Source: Syntrophales bacterium (GTDB taxonomy: Bacteria > Desulfobacterota > Syntrophia > Syntrophales > Fen-1087). From it: a DNA stretch of 36,438 nucleotides. Location of the stretch: the NCBI GenBank assembly GCA_030656035.1, contig JAUSOK010000118.1, positions 1-36,438 of the forward strand. Reading direction: 5' to 3'. A program made the position numbers and the translations under genes. Of the stretch, positions 15,820 to 23,345 are shown piece by piece (the stretch's first letter is position 1; each line of letters opens with the position of its first letter). The notes under the pieces were generated by a model. It did not search any database. It was not told the origin of the DNA and saw nothing but the letters and a program-made list of their open reading frames with translations.

Positions 15820-16830
15820 CTATACTTTGTAATATTCCCGATACCAGGACACGAATTTTTTTATCCCCTCCTCGACGGGCGTCGCCGGTCTGAAGTCAAC
15901 GTCAGCCATAAGGTCATCCACATCGGCGCAGGTGGCGGGGACGTCGCCCGGCTGCAGCGGCAGAAAGTTCTTCTTCGCTTTCATATTGAGACTTTTTTCG
16001 AGCGCTGCAATAAAGTGAAGCAGTTCGACGGGGTTGTTGTTGCCGATATTGTAGATCTTATAGGGGGCGAAGCTCGTGGCCGGGTCCGGGTGGTCTCCCC
16101 GCCAGTCCGGATTCGGCGCCGGAATCCTTGTCGAGATCCGATAGACGCCCTCAATGATGTCATCGATATAGGTGAAGTCCCTCTGCATCCGGCCATGGTT
16201 GTACACGTCAATGGGCTGATCCTCCAGGATGGCCTTTGTAAATAAAAAAAGGGCCATATCGGGTCTTCCCCAGGGACCGTAGGCGGTGAAAAAGCGCAGT
16301 CCCGTGCAGGGCAGCTTATAGAGGCTTGCATAGGTGTGGGCCATCAGCTCATTCGCCTTTTTCGTGGCTGCATAGAGACTCAGCGGGTGATCGACATTGT
16401 GGTGGATCGAAAAGGGCATCAGTGTGTTTGCTCCATAAACGGAGCTGGATGAGGCGAAGACGAGATGTCTGACCTTCCGGTGACGGCAGCCTTCAAGGAT
16501 ATTGATGAACCCGACCAGATTACTGTCCACGTAAGCATACGGATTGATGATTGAATAACGGACGCCGGCCTGGGCCGCCAGGTGAACCACAAGTTCGAAG
16601 GGTTCCTTGAGGAAAAGGTCGGCCATGCCCTCGCGGTCGGCGATGTCCATCCGGACAAAGCGGAACGACGGACTTTCTTTCAGCAGAGCCAGGCGCGCCA
16701 TTTTCAGATTCACGTCGTAATAATCATTCAAATTATCGAGGCCGACGACTGCATCGCCGGCTTCGAGGAACCGCTTTGACAGATGATAGCCGATGAAACC
16801 GGCGGCGCCCGTGACCAGAATGTTTCTCAT
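15820..16830 (-). CDS. UDP-glucuronate 4-epimerase (CapI type)
   Basis: 336-aa NAD-dependent extended SDR of the CapI/LspL group that interconverts UDP-glucuronate and UDP-galacturonate. Visible: [15 protein letters not shown] at the N-terminus, [59 protein letters not shown] (YxxxK) and [17 protein letters not shown], the last being diagnostic for this group. The start at 16830 follows AAAGGGAAAAA; the longer open frame has no SD. It is 13 bases after the dehydrogenase gene, so co-translation is likely. Related epimerases acting on UDP-GlcNAcA cannot be excluded given the neighbour. Confidence 0.88.
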   Translation of the reverse strand: MRNILVTGAAGFIGYHLSKRFLEAGDAVVGLDNLNDYYDVNLKMARLALLKESPSFRFVRMDIADREGMADLFLKEPFELVVHLAAQAGVRYSIINPYAYVDSNLVGFINILEGCRHRKVRHLVFASSSSVYGANTLMPFSIHHNVDHPLSLYAATKKANELMAHTYASLYKLPCTGLRFFTAYGPWGRPDMALFLFTKAILEDQPIDVYNHGRMQRDFTYIDDIIEGVYRISTRIPAPNPDWRGDHPDPATSFAPYKIYNIGNNNPVELLHFIAALEKSLNMKAKKNFLPLQPGDVPATCADVDDLMADVDFRPATPVEEGIKKFVSWYREYYKV

Positions 16831-16843
16831 GTGGTTTTTCCCT

Positions 16844-18169
16844 TTATAGCCGCCAGAGCCGAATCCCAAGCTTTCGGGCCTCTTCCGGATCGAAGATGGC
16901 CTTTACATCGACGATAATCGGCTGATCGTGGCAGCACAAACCGGCGATTCCGGCGAGTCCGAGATTTATATAATCCTGATGGGCAACGGCGACTATCGCC
17001 GCAGACACCCCTTGAATATCCTGAACCTTCGTCATTGTCAGGCCATAGTAATCGTCCACCTCGGCCGGGTCGGCCAGGGGGTCATGAACGATCACGTCCA
17101 CGCCGTAATCCTTCAGTTCCGTAATAATATCGATGACGCGGGTATTGCGCAAATCGGGGATATTTTCCTTGAAGGTCATACCCAGGACGGCCACGCGGGC
17201 GCTTCGTACGGCAATGTCGGCGTTGATCATGATTTTGATCGTGCGCTCGGCGATGTATTTTCCCATGTTGTCATTGATGCGGCGTCCGGCCAGGATCATT
17301 TCCGGATGATAGCCCATGCTTTCCGCCTTGTAGGTCAGGTAGTAGGGATCAACGCCGATGCAGTGGCCCCCCACGAGTCCGGGGCGAAAGGGCAGAAAAT
17401 TCCATTTGGTGCCGGCGGCTTCGAGGACTTCCAGCGTATCGATGCCCATGCGGTTGAAAATGATGGACAGCTCGTTCATCAGGGCGATGTTGATGTCCCG
17501 TTGGGTATTTTCAATAACCTTCGCGGCTTCCGCGACCTTGATGCCCGACGTTTTGTAGACTCCGGCCTTGACGATGGCGCCGTATATTTGCGACAGAAGC
17601 GCCAGGGTTTCCGGGTCTGACGCCGAGACAACCTTGGTGATGTTATCCAGGGTATGGACCTTGTCGCCGGGATTGATCCGTTCGGGAGAATAACCCACCG
17701 TAAAGCCTTTGCCGAGTTTCAATCCCGATTCCCTCTCCAGGATGGGAACGCAGATTTCCTCGGTGACACCCGGATAGACGGTGGATTCGAAGACGACAGT
17801 TGAACCGGCGGTCAAATGCCGTCCCACGGCGGCGGCGGCGTTTTTAAGGGGATTCAGGTCCGGGATGCGGGAATCGTCGATAGGTGTGGGGACGGCGACA
17901 ATGATCATGCGGCAGGTCGATAAAACCTCGGCATCCGCGGACAAAACAATGGCGGCCTTCTTTAATGCTTCCTGAGGGATTTCAAGCGTCCGATCGCGGC
18001 CCTGTTTGAGTTCGGCAATCCGGCCTTCCTTGACGTCGTAACCGACTACGGAAAAACAGGCCGACAAGTGAACCGCCAGCGGCAGGCCCACATAGCCCAG
18101 GCCGACGACGGCGATGCGGTGCTGCCGCTTCAGAAAGGATTCAAAAGCAGGGACATTCATGATGGTCAT
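16844..18169 (-). CDS. UDP-N-acetyl-hexosamine 6-dehydrogenase (TviB/WbpA type)
   Basis: 441-aa nucleotide-sugar dehydrogenase that oxidises a UDP-HexNAc at C6 to the uronic acid with two NAD. N-terminal Rossmann [48 protein letters not shown] (conserved glutamate), and a central domain with [19 protein letters not shown] and [15 protein letters not shown] (catalytic Cys). The [15 protein letters not shown] form points to the WbpA/TviB group rather than UDP-glucose dehydrogenase. A second ATG three codons in (18160) is equally plausible as start. It heads the sugar block, 54 bases after hemL. The product probably feeds a capsule or O-antigen; no glycosyltransferases are in the window. Confidence 0.88.
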   Translation of the reverse strand: MTIMNVPAFESFLKRQHRIAVVGLGYVGLPLAVHLSACFSVVGYDVKEGRIAELKQGRDRTLEIPQEALKKAAIVLSADAEVLSTCRMIIVAVPTPIDDSRIPDLNPLKNAAAAVGRHLTAGSTVVFESTVYPGVTEEICVPILERESGLKLGKGFTVGYSPERINPGDKVHTLDNITKVVSASDPETLALLSQIYGAIVKAGVYKTSGIKVAEAAKVIENTQRDINIALMNELSIIFNRMGIDTLEVLEAAGTKWNFLPFRPGLVGGHCIGVDPYYLTYKAESMGYHPEMILAGRRINDNMGKYIAERTIKIMINADIAVRSARVAVLGMTFKENIPDLRNTRVIDIITELKDYGVDVIVHDPLADPAEVDDYYGLTMTKVQDIQGVSAAIVAVAHQDYINLGLAGIAGLCCHDQPIIVDVKAIFDPEEARKLGIRLWRL

Positions 18170-18223
18170 TTCTCTGTCATCGTCATTTCAGAAAAGCCTG
18201 TTTCCGTCATATATTTCCGTGCG

Positions 18224-19507
18224 CTAAAGCGCTTTCAATGTTTGCGCACAGGCAGCAAGCGTCTTTTCCATGTCTTCCGGGGTATGGGCGAAGGAAAGGA
18301 ACGCCGCTTCAAACTGGGATGGCGCGAGGCTGATCCCGTTTGCCAGCATCCCCCGGAAATAGCGCGCATACCCTTCAGTGTCGCTCCGGCCGGCCGAGGC
18401 AAAGTCAAAAACCTCCTCCGGGGTAAAAAAAATGGTAAACATCGAACCGGCGCGGTTGATCTTCACGGGCAGGCCCTTCTGTGCGAAGAGCGCGAGAATC
18501 TCGTCGCAGATATGGAAGGTGCGGCGGTCCAGCATTTCGTAGGCGTCGCGGTTATCCCTGAGGATCTGCAGCGTGGTCAGACCGGCGGCCATGGCGACGG
18601 GATTGCCCGAGAGCGTGCCCGCCTGGTAAACCGGGCCGATGGGGGCCAGTCTTTCCATGATCTCTCGTTTGCCGCCGAAGGCGCCGACCGGGAGGCCCCC
18701 GCCGATGATCTTGCCCAGACACGTGAGGTCCGGTTCGATATGAATGAGATTCTGATACCCGCCGTAGGTCAGGCGGAAGCCCGTGATGACTTCATCGAAG
18801 ATCAGCAGGACGCCGTGTTTTTCGGTAACATCCCGCAATTTTTCGAGGAATCCCGGTTTGGGCGAGACCACACCCATATTCCCGGCCACTGGTTCGATGA
18901 TCACGCAGGCCAGGTCATCCCGGTGAAGCTCAACGGCCGCTTCCACGGCTTCGATATCGTTGAAGGGCAGCGTGATCGTCAGTTCGGCAAGCGCCGCCGG
19001 AATGCCGGGGCTTCCCGGAATGCCCAGCGTCGCGACGCCGGAGCCCGCCTTGACAAGCAGCGAATCGGCATGGCCGTGATAACAGCCCGCGAATTTGATG
19101 ATTTTATTTCTTCCCGTATAGCCGCGGGCCAGGCGGACGGCGCTCATGACGGCTTCCGTACCGGAGCTGACCATGCGGACCATTTGCAATGAAGGAATGG
19201 CGTCGATGAGGATCTCCGCCATTTCCACTTCCAGCTCCGTCGGCGCCCCATAGCTGGCCCCCCTGCCGGCCGCCTGCCGGATAGCCTCGGTCACGACCGG
19301 ATGGCTGTGGCCAAGCATCATGGGCCCCCAGGACATGACGTAATCCACATATTCATTTCCGTCCACATCAATCACACGGGAGCCCTGCGCCTCGCGGATA
19401 AAGATCGGCGTCGCCTGTACCGCGCCGAAGGCCCGGACGGGGCTGTTGACGCCCCCGGGGATGATTTTTTTCGCCTTCTCAAACAGCGTCCGGGATAATG
19501 GGTTCAC
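18224..19507 (-). CDS. hemL: Glutamate-1-semialdehyde 2,1-aminomutase
   Basis: 427-aa PLP enzyme that makes 5-aminolevulinate from glutamate-1-semialdehyde (C5 route of tetrapyrrole synthesis). Visible: PGGVNSPVRAFGAV, YVDYVMSWGPMMLGHSHP, VSSGTEAVMSAVRLARGYTGR, FAGCYHGHADSLLVKAGSG, FDEVITGFRL, CLGKIIGGGLPVGAFGG (PLP lysine in LGK) and YQAGTLSGNPVAMAAGL. It starts with GTG at 19507, sharing GTGA with the stop of the upstream decarboxylase gene, so the two are translationally coupled. High B12 demand from the one-carbon operon fits a local supply of tetrapyrrole precursor, though this is inference. Confidence 0.95.
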   Translation of the reverse strand: MNPLSRTLFEKAKKIIPGGVNSPVRAFGAVQATPIFIREAQGSRVIDVDGNEYVDYVMSWGPMMLGHSHPVVTEAIRQAAGRGASYGAPTELEVEMAEILIDAIPSLQMVRMVSSGTEAVMSAVRLARGYTGRNKIIKFAGCYHGHADSLLVKAGSGVATLGIPGSPGIPAALAELTITLPFNDIEAVEAAVELHRDDLACVIIEPVAGNMGVVSPKPGFLEKLRDVTEKHGVLLIFDEVITGFRLTYGGYQNLIHIEPDLTCLGKIIGGGLPVGAFGGKREIMERLAPIGPVYQAGTLSGNPVAMAAGLTTLQILRDNRDAYEMLDRRTFHICDEILALFAQKGLPVKINRAGSMFTIFFTPEEVFDFASAGRSDTEGYARYFRGMLANGISLAPSQFEAAFLSFAHTPEDMEKTLAACAQTLKAL

Positions 19508-19971
19508 GCAAAATACTCCATGCTGCTCTTTTTGAATTCCTCTTCGCTTGCGAGGATCCGATAATCCTGTATCCCCGTGACGGTTGCGATCTTTTCAACG
19601 ATTTTTTCGATATCCTGATTGCGCAGGTGGATCATGCTGAAGAGATTGTATTTTCCTTCAAATGCGGGCGACCTCTCGTAGCAGTGGGTGATTTCGGCAA
19701 AAGACGCCAGCATCTGTCCCACCTGTTCACGGCGATCTTCCGGGACGGCCCAGACCACCATGGCGTTTGCGGAAAAACCCGCCTCCCGGTGGCGCACGAC
19801 GGCGCCGAATTTCCGGATCAGGCCCCGCGCCAGCATCTGTCTGATCACATTCAGGACGTCCTGTTCCGTCATGCCGGTTTGATCGGCGATCTCCCGGTAG
19901 GGACGCCTGGTCATGGCGAGATCCCGTTGAATGAGTCTGCCGATTATGCGTTCTTCATCTGTCAGCATCAT
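19504..19971 (-). CDS. Siroheme decarboxylase subunit, AhbA/AhbB-type Lrp-fold protein
   Basis: 155-aa protein with an AsnC/Lrp layout: an N-terminal helix-turn-helix (about 4-55, YREIADQTGMTEQDVLNVIRQMLARGLIRKFGAVV) and a C-terminal RAM-like domain. The signature ITHCYERSPAFEGKYNLFSMIH, including the HCYER motif, is that of siroheme decarboxylases (AhbA/AhbB, NirDLGH), which convert siroheme to didecarboxysiroheme on the alternative heme pathway of sulfate reducers and archaea. Overlap with hemL supports a tetrapyrrole role over gene regulation. AhbA and AhbB cannot be told apart here; the partner subunit is not in the window. Tandem ATGs at 19971 and 19968; ribosome binding site weak. Confidence 0.82.
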   Translation of the reverse strand: MMLTDEERIIGRLIQRDLAMTRRPYREIADQTGMTEQDVLNVIRQMLARGLIRKFGAVVRHREAGFSANAMVVWAVPEDRREQVGQMLASFAEITHCYERSPAFEGKYNLFSMIHLRNQDIEKIVEKIATVTGIQDYRILASEEEFKKSSMEYFA

Positions 19972-20063
19972 GGGGCCGTCATTAATTACATGCAGGCCTA
20001 TAACATAAATCCCAACGGCTTTGCCAAAGAATTAATGCTGCAATCAAGTTACCAAATTAGTTC

Positions 20064-20091
20064 TTGACAATTCATTGCCTTGCATTATAGA
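20064..20091 (+). promoter_or_regulatory. Strong sigma-70-type promoter for atpE
   Basis: TTGACA (20064-20069), a 16-bp spacer and TATAGA (20086-20091). Transcription from here would give a leader of about 190 nt before atpE. Confidence 0.65.
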
Positions 20092-20287
20092 AAATCGCGG
20101 AGTTGCGCTCAAGGTCGTCTCATTTGGCAGGCGGCGCGGAGGCAGGGAAGCGGGTTTTTGCGATCCCGCTTTGCAAGGTCTGTACGATCGTTTCAGGAAG
20201 GGAGGTGGGAGCGCCAGGCATCGGTTTTTTGCAGCAAGTCAGGTTTTATCAAGTAAAAAAACTCAAGAAAGGATGGTAAAGACAGTT
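20092..20287 (+). promoter_or_regulatory. Long 5' leader of atpE
   Basis: The region between promoter and start codon has no supported gene. It contains a 7-bp GC hairpin (AAGCGGG 20148-20154 / CCCGCTT 20165-20171) without a T-run and a purine-rich patch GGAAGGGAGGTGGGAG around 20195-20210. Just before the chosen start, 15 bases are tandemly duplicated with changes (20273-20287 and 20288-20302), so two in-frame ATG-GTA-AAA/G starts stand side by side. No known riboswitch was recognised. Confidence 0.35.
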
Positions 20288-20659
20288 ATGGTAAAAACCG
20301 TAAAGGTATTCGCATCAGCAGTCATCGGGATCCTGTTCGTTATGTTCTTCGCGTCGCTTGCTATGGCAGCGGAGAAGGCCGCCGCAGGCACAGTGGACTA
20401 TACCAGGGCGATCGTACTGGCGTCCAGCGTCTTTGCTGCCGGTTTGGCCGTCGGTCTCGGCGCAATCGGCGCGGGTTTTGGTATGGGACAGGGATTAAGC
20501 GGTGCGACGACTGCCGTCGGCAGAAACCCCGAAGCGCAGGGAAAAATCCTGCTCACCATGATGGTCGGTCTGGCGATGATCGAATCCGTGGCGATCTATG
20601 CGCTGGTTATTGCACTGGTCGTCATTTACGCCAATCCGCTTTTGAAACTGATCACCTAA
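20288..20659 (+). CDS. atpE: F-type ATP synthase subunit c with N-terminal leader
   Basis: 123-aa proteolipid, longer than the usual 75-90 aa. The excess is a signal-like leader (two Lys, a hydrophobic core VFASAVIGILFVMFFASLA, then AMA-AEKA). The mature part has two helices: GLGAIGAGFGMGQGLSGA, the RNPEA polar loop, and MVGLAMIESVAIYALVIALVVIYANP with the ion-carrying Glu in IES. Lined up by eye with Ilyobacter Na+-type c subunits, the Gln of helix 1 is Met and the Thr after ES is Val, though ES and Tyr are kept, so proton coupling is favoured. ATG 20288 is taken; ATG 20273 would add five residues. It is monocistronic, between its own promoter and terminator. Confidence 0.88.
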   Translation: MVKTVKVFASAVIGILFVMFFASLAMAAEKAAAGTVDYTRAIVLASSVFAAGLAVGLGAIGAGFGMGQGLSGATTAVGRNPEAQGKILLTMMVGLAMIESVAIYALVIALVVIYANPLLKLIT

Positions 20660-20675
20660 AATCAAGTCATTGCTA

Positions 20676-20730
20676 TTATAAAAAACAGGGAGGGGAAGCG
20701 ATAAAACGACTTTCACTCCCTTTTTTATAA
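20676..20730 (+). terminator. Intrinsic terminator after atpE
   Basis: TTATAAAAAA-C-AGGGAG (20676-20692) pairs with CTCCCTTTTTTATAA (20716-20730), leaving one bulged C, with a loop that holds a small inner stem. The T6 run makes it a good terminator, and the A-run could let it work in the other direction. Confidence 0.75.
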
Positions 20731-20738
20731 GAATAGAG

Positions 20739-20880
20739 AATTAGGGACGGGTTCTCATTTAGGCTGAAATCGGCATCCAAGATTGATATAAGCCTGTCAT
20801 GAGCAGATACGCCGACCTCAGTGATGGCAAGATCGTCGAGCCGATGCGTCTTTGGAGAACTTAGGGAGCGGTTCCATCTC
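20739..20880. repeat. Two related direct repeats in the atpE-rpsF spacer
   Basis: AATTAGGGACGGGTTCTCAT (from 20739) and ACTTAGGGAGCGGTTCCATC (from 20859) are near-identical copies (core TTAGGGA-CGG-TTC), 120 bases apart. They resemble the GGGACGGTTCT sequences associated with REP-type tyrosine transposases in deltaproteobacteria, from memory. The 98 bases between them encode nothing convincing. Confidence 0.4.
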
Positions 20881-20896
20881 GATGGAGATAAATTTC

Positions 20897-20923
20897 TTGA
20901 TTTATGAAAAATTATGATATAAA
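20897..20923 (+). promoter_or_regulatory. Candidate promoter of the rpsF operon
   Basis: TTGATT (20897-20902) and TATAAA (20918-20923) are 15 bp apart, with an overlapping TATGAT (20913-20918). The spacing is short, so exact boxes are uncertain, but the region is AT-rich and lies immediately upstream of the structured rpsF leader. Confidence 0.4.
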
Positions 20924-20950
20924 GACCGCATCCGTTTTAAAATAAAAGGG

Positions 20951-20996
20951 ACTCCTTGTCCGGATGTTCTTTCCGGACTTTAGAGCCGAGAGGAGA
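20951..20996 (+). promoter_or_regulatory. Putative S6:S18-binding leader structure
   Basis: A perfect 7-bp hairpin GTCCGGA (20958-20964) / TCCGGAC (20972-20978) is enclosed by an outer pairing CTCC (20952-20955) / GGAG (20992-20995). The 3' side leaves an asymmetric internal loop TTTAGAGCCGAGA with a CCG triplet. That layout (hairpin, CCG-bearing bulge, outer stem over the SD) matches what is known of the S6:S18 autoregulatory leader of rpsF mRNAs. The outer stem covers the AGGAG used by rpsF, so protein binding would repress translation. Assigned by eye. Confidence 0.5.
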
Positions 20997-21001
20997 AAAC
21001 A

Positions 21002-21451
21002 TTGAGGAGATACGAGACGGTTATGATTGTCCCTGTTGATCTTCCGGATGATGAAATCACCGGATTGATTGATCGCTACAGGTCTATCATCACAAACCAC
21101 AAGGGGATGGTACTAAAGGTTGAAAAGTGGGGAAAAAGAAAGCTGGCTTATGAAATCAGGAAGCATAACAAGGGATTTTATATGCTTATCGATTTTGCAG
21201 GTCAAAGCGCCACCGTCGTCGAACTGGAGAGAAATCTCAAAATCGATGATAAAATTCTGAAGTTCATGACGGTTAAAAAGGACGACCATGTCATTTTGGA
21301 AGATCTCGAGAGGGAACTTGCCGCCGGTTCGCCCGCTGTGGCTGCTGCAGAGACGGAAATCAAGATCATAGAAAATTCAGCAGGCAGCCCGGCACTTCCC
21401 ATTGAACCCGTCGAGGCAAAGACCTCAGAAGTCCAAGAAGGAGGCGCATAA
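21002..21451 (+). CDS. rpsF: 30S ribosomal protein bS6
   Basis: 149-aa small-subunit protein that pairs with bS18 on the central domain of 16S r[22 protein letters not shown] at the N-terminus, [23 protein letters not shown] (about 37-59) and [13 protein letters not shown] are standard bS6. A C-terminal acidic/Ala-rich tail of about 45 residues exceeds the core domain. The start codon is TTG at 21002, six bases after AGGAG. It opens the block rpsF-rpsR-DUF2232-rplI-dnaB and is preceded by a probable S6:S18 leader. Confidence 0.95.
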   Translation: MRRYETVMIVPVDLPDDEITGLIDRYRSIITNHKGMVLKVEKWGKRKLAYEIRKHNKGFYMLIDFAGQSATVVELERNLKIDDKILKFMTVKKDDHVILEDLERELAAGSPAVAAAETEIKIIENSAGSPALPIEPVEAKTSEVQEGGA

Positions 21452-21453
21452 TT

Positions 21454-21726
21454 ATGGCGGAAACATCGAGGTTTCATGGTCAGAGGCCGCCAAGACCACA
21501 GAAAAAATTTTTTCACCGCCGGAAATTCTGTCGGTTCTGCACGGATTCCACGATCAAAAGTGACTACAAAAATCCCATGACCCTGAGGGACTTTGTCACA
21601 GAGCGGGGCAAAATCATGCCGCGGAGAATCACGGGGAATTGCGCCATCCACCAGCGAGAGTTGACATTGGCCATTAAGAGGGCCAGAACGATTGCGCTGT
21701 TGCCCTTTGTCGTTTCCGAAGGCTGA
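21454..21726 (+). CDS. rpsR: 30S ribosomal protein bS18
   Basis: 90-aa partner of bS6. [15 protein letters not shown] (17-31), [52 protein letters not shown] are canonical. CRFC and the later NCAIH give four possible metal ligands, so it may be the zinc-binding form. An AAGGAGG site precedes ATG 21454 two bases after the rpsF stop, so the pair is co-translated. Confidence 0.96.
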   Translation: MAETSRFHGQRPPRPQKKFFHRRKFCRFCTDSTIKSDYKNPMTLRDFVTERGKIMPRRITGNCAIHQRELTLAIKRARTIALLPFVVSEG

Positions 21727-21834
21727 GGCTTCGTTGGTAATAGAGGTTTTGCAGGAGCCGTTTGATGATCTCATCCGTGTGTTTCATGCGGATCATCAAG
21801 AGTTAAAAACGCCGATGGGCGACAGGGTTGACAT

Positions 21835-22809
21835 TTGAAAGAAGAATGGGGCGGATTCCTTAATCGTGATTTTATTCAGGGTATCGCCGTATCCACCCTT
21901 TCGTTCTTGTCGGTTGTGCTGATCCCCCTGGCAGGCGCCATCGTGATTGTCCTGACGCCGCTGCCGGTTCTCTTTTATTATACAAAGCTCGGAAGGTTCA
22001 GGGGGGGTGCCGTTTTTGCGGTCTCGCTGACGCTGGTTCTGCTGATTCTTAAGCTAATCAATCCGGACATCATCTTTCCCCTGCTGCTCCTTATGTTTGC
22101 TGGAGGAACGGGAATCATGCTTGCGGAAGTGCTCAGAAAACCGTGGCCTGTCGAAAGAACGCTGATTATTCCTGTGGCGGTCCTGCTGGCATGCGGCGGT
22201 TGCCTGCTGCTGCTGCAGAGTTATCAAACAGGACAGCCGCCTTTGCGGCTCATGGAAAGCTATATTCTGAGCAGCATTGCAGAAAATATCAAGATTTACG
22301 AGCAAACGGATATTTCCTCGGAGCAGCTCACGTTTATTAAAGATCAAGCCGGGCCGATCGCCGCGCTGCTGACCCGGATTTTCCCCGCGATGTTCCTGGT
22401 CGGCGCCGGTTTGTTCATCTGGCTGAACATTTTTGCGGCGCGGCGCCTTTTTCAAAAGTATGGCCTGCCTTATCCCGAATTTGGCGACCTGACCCTCTGG
22501 AAGGCGCCCGAGAAAATGGTCTGGCTATTGATCGGAGCAGGGGGGATGCTTCTGGTTGAGGCCGGCGCGGTAAAATATACAGGCATTAATCTGCTGATCA
22601 TTTGCCTGTTTGTTTATCTTTGCGCAGGCTTTTCGGTGATCGGCTATTTCTTTAAGGTGAAAAGGATCCCCGTTTTTTTCAAGGTCCTGTTCTACGTCCT
22701 GATCATAATCCAGCAATATCTGTTGCTTTTGGTGATGGCCCTGGGGTTATTCGATCTCTGGGCTGATTTCAGAAAACTGATCAAGCCGGCGCAAGACTCA
22801 GGGGTGTGA
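21835..22809 (+). CDS. DUF2232 (YybS-like) membrane protein
   Basis: 324-aa polytopic inner-membrane protein with about eight hydrophobic segments (for example GIAVSTLSFLSVVLIPLAGAIVIVLTP near the N-terminus and VLFYVLIIIQQYLLLLVMALGLFDLW near the C-terminus). The placement between rpsR and rplI is the classic context of DUF2232 proteins; the PLPVLFYYTKLGRFRGGAVFA segment fits. Function is unknown. The start is taken as TTG at 21835, the first usable codon, with AGGG upstream. 108 bases separate it from rpsR and hold no gene. Confidence 0.8.
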   Translation: MKEEWGGFLNRDFIQGIAVSTLSFLSVVLIPLAGAIVIVLTPLPVLFYYTKLGRFRGGAVFAVSLTLVLLILKLINPDIIFPLLLLMFAGGTGIMLAEVLRKPWPVERTLIIPVAVLLACGGCLLLLQSYQTGQPPLRLMESYILSSIAENIKIYEQTDISSEQLTFIKDQAGPIAALLTRIFPAMFLVGAGLFIWLNIFAARRLFQKYGLPYPEFGDLTLWKAPEKMVWLLIGAGGMLLVEAGAVKYTGINLLIICLFVYLCAGFSVIGYFFKVKRIPVFFKVLFYVLIIIQQYLLLLVMALGLFDLWADFRKLIKPAQDSGV

Positions 22810-22855
22810 ACCGGCATTTATCATCTATCGTCGATCATCATGAAGGAGGTGCATC

Positions 22856-23302
22856 ATGCAGGTAATATTGAAGCAAGAGGTGGAATCCCTTGGCAAAGCG
22901 GGAGATGCAGTGAATGTATCCGACGGCTATGCACGGAATTTCCTGATTCCCAAAGGATTCGCCATTGAAGCCAATTTTAAGAATCTCAGCGTGCTGGAGC
23001 AGGAACAGAAAGCGATCCTGCTGACGGCGGAAAAGGAAAAGAAGAACGCGGAAGCGCTGGCGGAAAAGTTCAAAGATGTCACTTGCACGATTGTGCGCCG
23101 CGTCGGTGAGCAGAACAAGTTATTCGGTTCCGTCAACGCCAAAGACATCCATGAAGCGTTGCTGGCCCAAGGCCTGGACGTAAATCGAAAAAACATCGTG
23201 CTGGGCGAACCGATCAAGGCGCTCGGCGAGTTTCCGGTGGTGATCCGGTTGTCAGCCGGCGTCGCCGCAGAAATCAAGGTGGTCGTGGCGGCTGAGCCAT
23301 GA
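22856..23302 (+). CDS. rplI: 50S ribosomal protein bL9
   Basis: 148-aa large-subunit protein. The N-terminal domain MQVILKQEVESLGKAGDAVNVSDGYARNFLIPKGFAIEA with its GYARNFLIP signature is followed by the long connecting helix (about 45-75, rich in Glu/Lys/Ala) and the C-terminal rRNA-binding domain ending in EIKVVVAAEP. GAAGGAGG lies 7 bases before ATG 22856. It is the fourth gene of the rpsF block. Confidence 0.96.
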   Translation: MQVILKQEVESLGKAGDAVNVSDGYARNFLIPKGFAIEANFKNLSVLEQEQKAILLTAEKEKKNAEALAEKFKDVTCTIVRRVGEQNKLFGSVNAKDIHEALLAQGLDVNRKNIVLGEPIKALGEFPVVIRLSAGVAAEIKVVVAAEP

Positions 23303-23345
23303 TCCCGTGTCTTTATGATTTTCTATCGTTATCGAGAAATAGACC

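Noticed and set aside
13663-19192. Long + strand open frames opposite fcl (13663-14643), gmd (14768-15832) and hemL (18068-19192)
   Set aside because: All are antisense shadows of well-identified minus-strand enzymes and show no recognisable family.
20799-20864. 21-codon ORF between the two direct repeats (starts MSRYADLSDG)
   Set aside because: There is no ribosome binding site and no recognisable family, and it runs into the second repeat.
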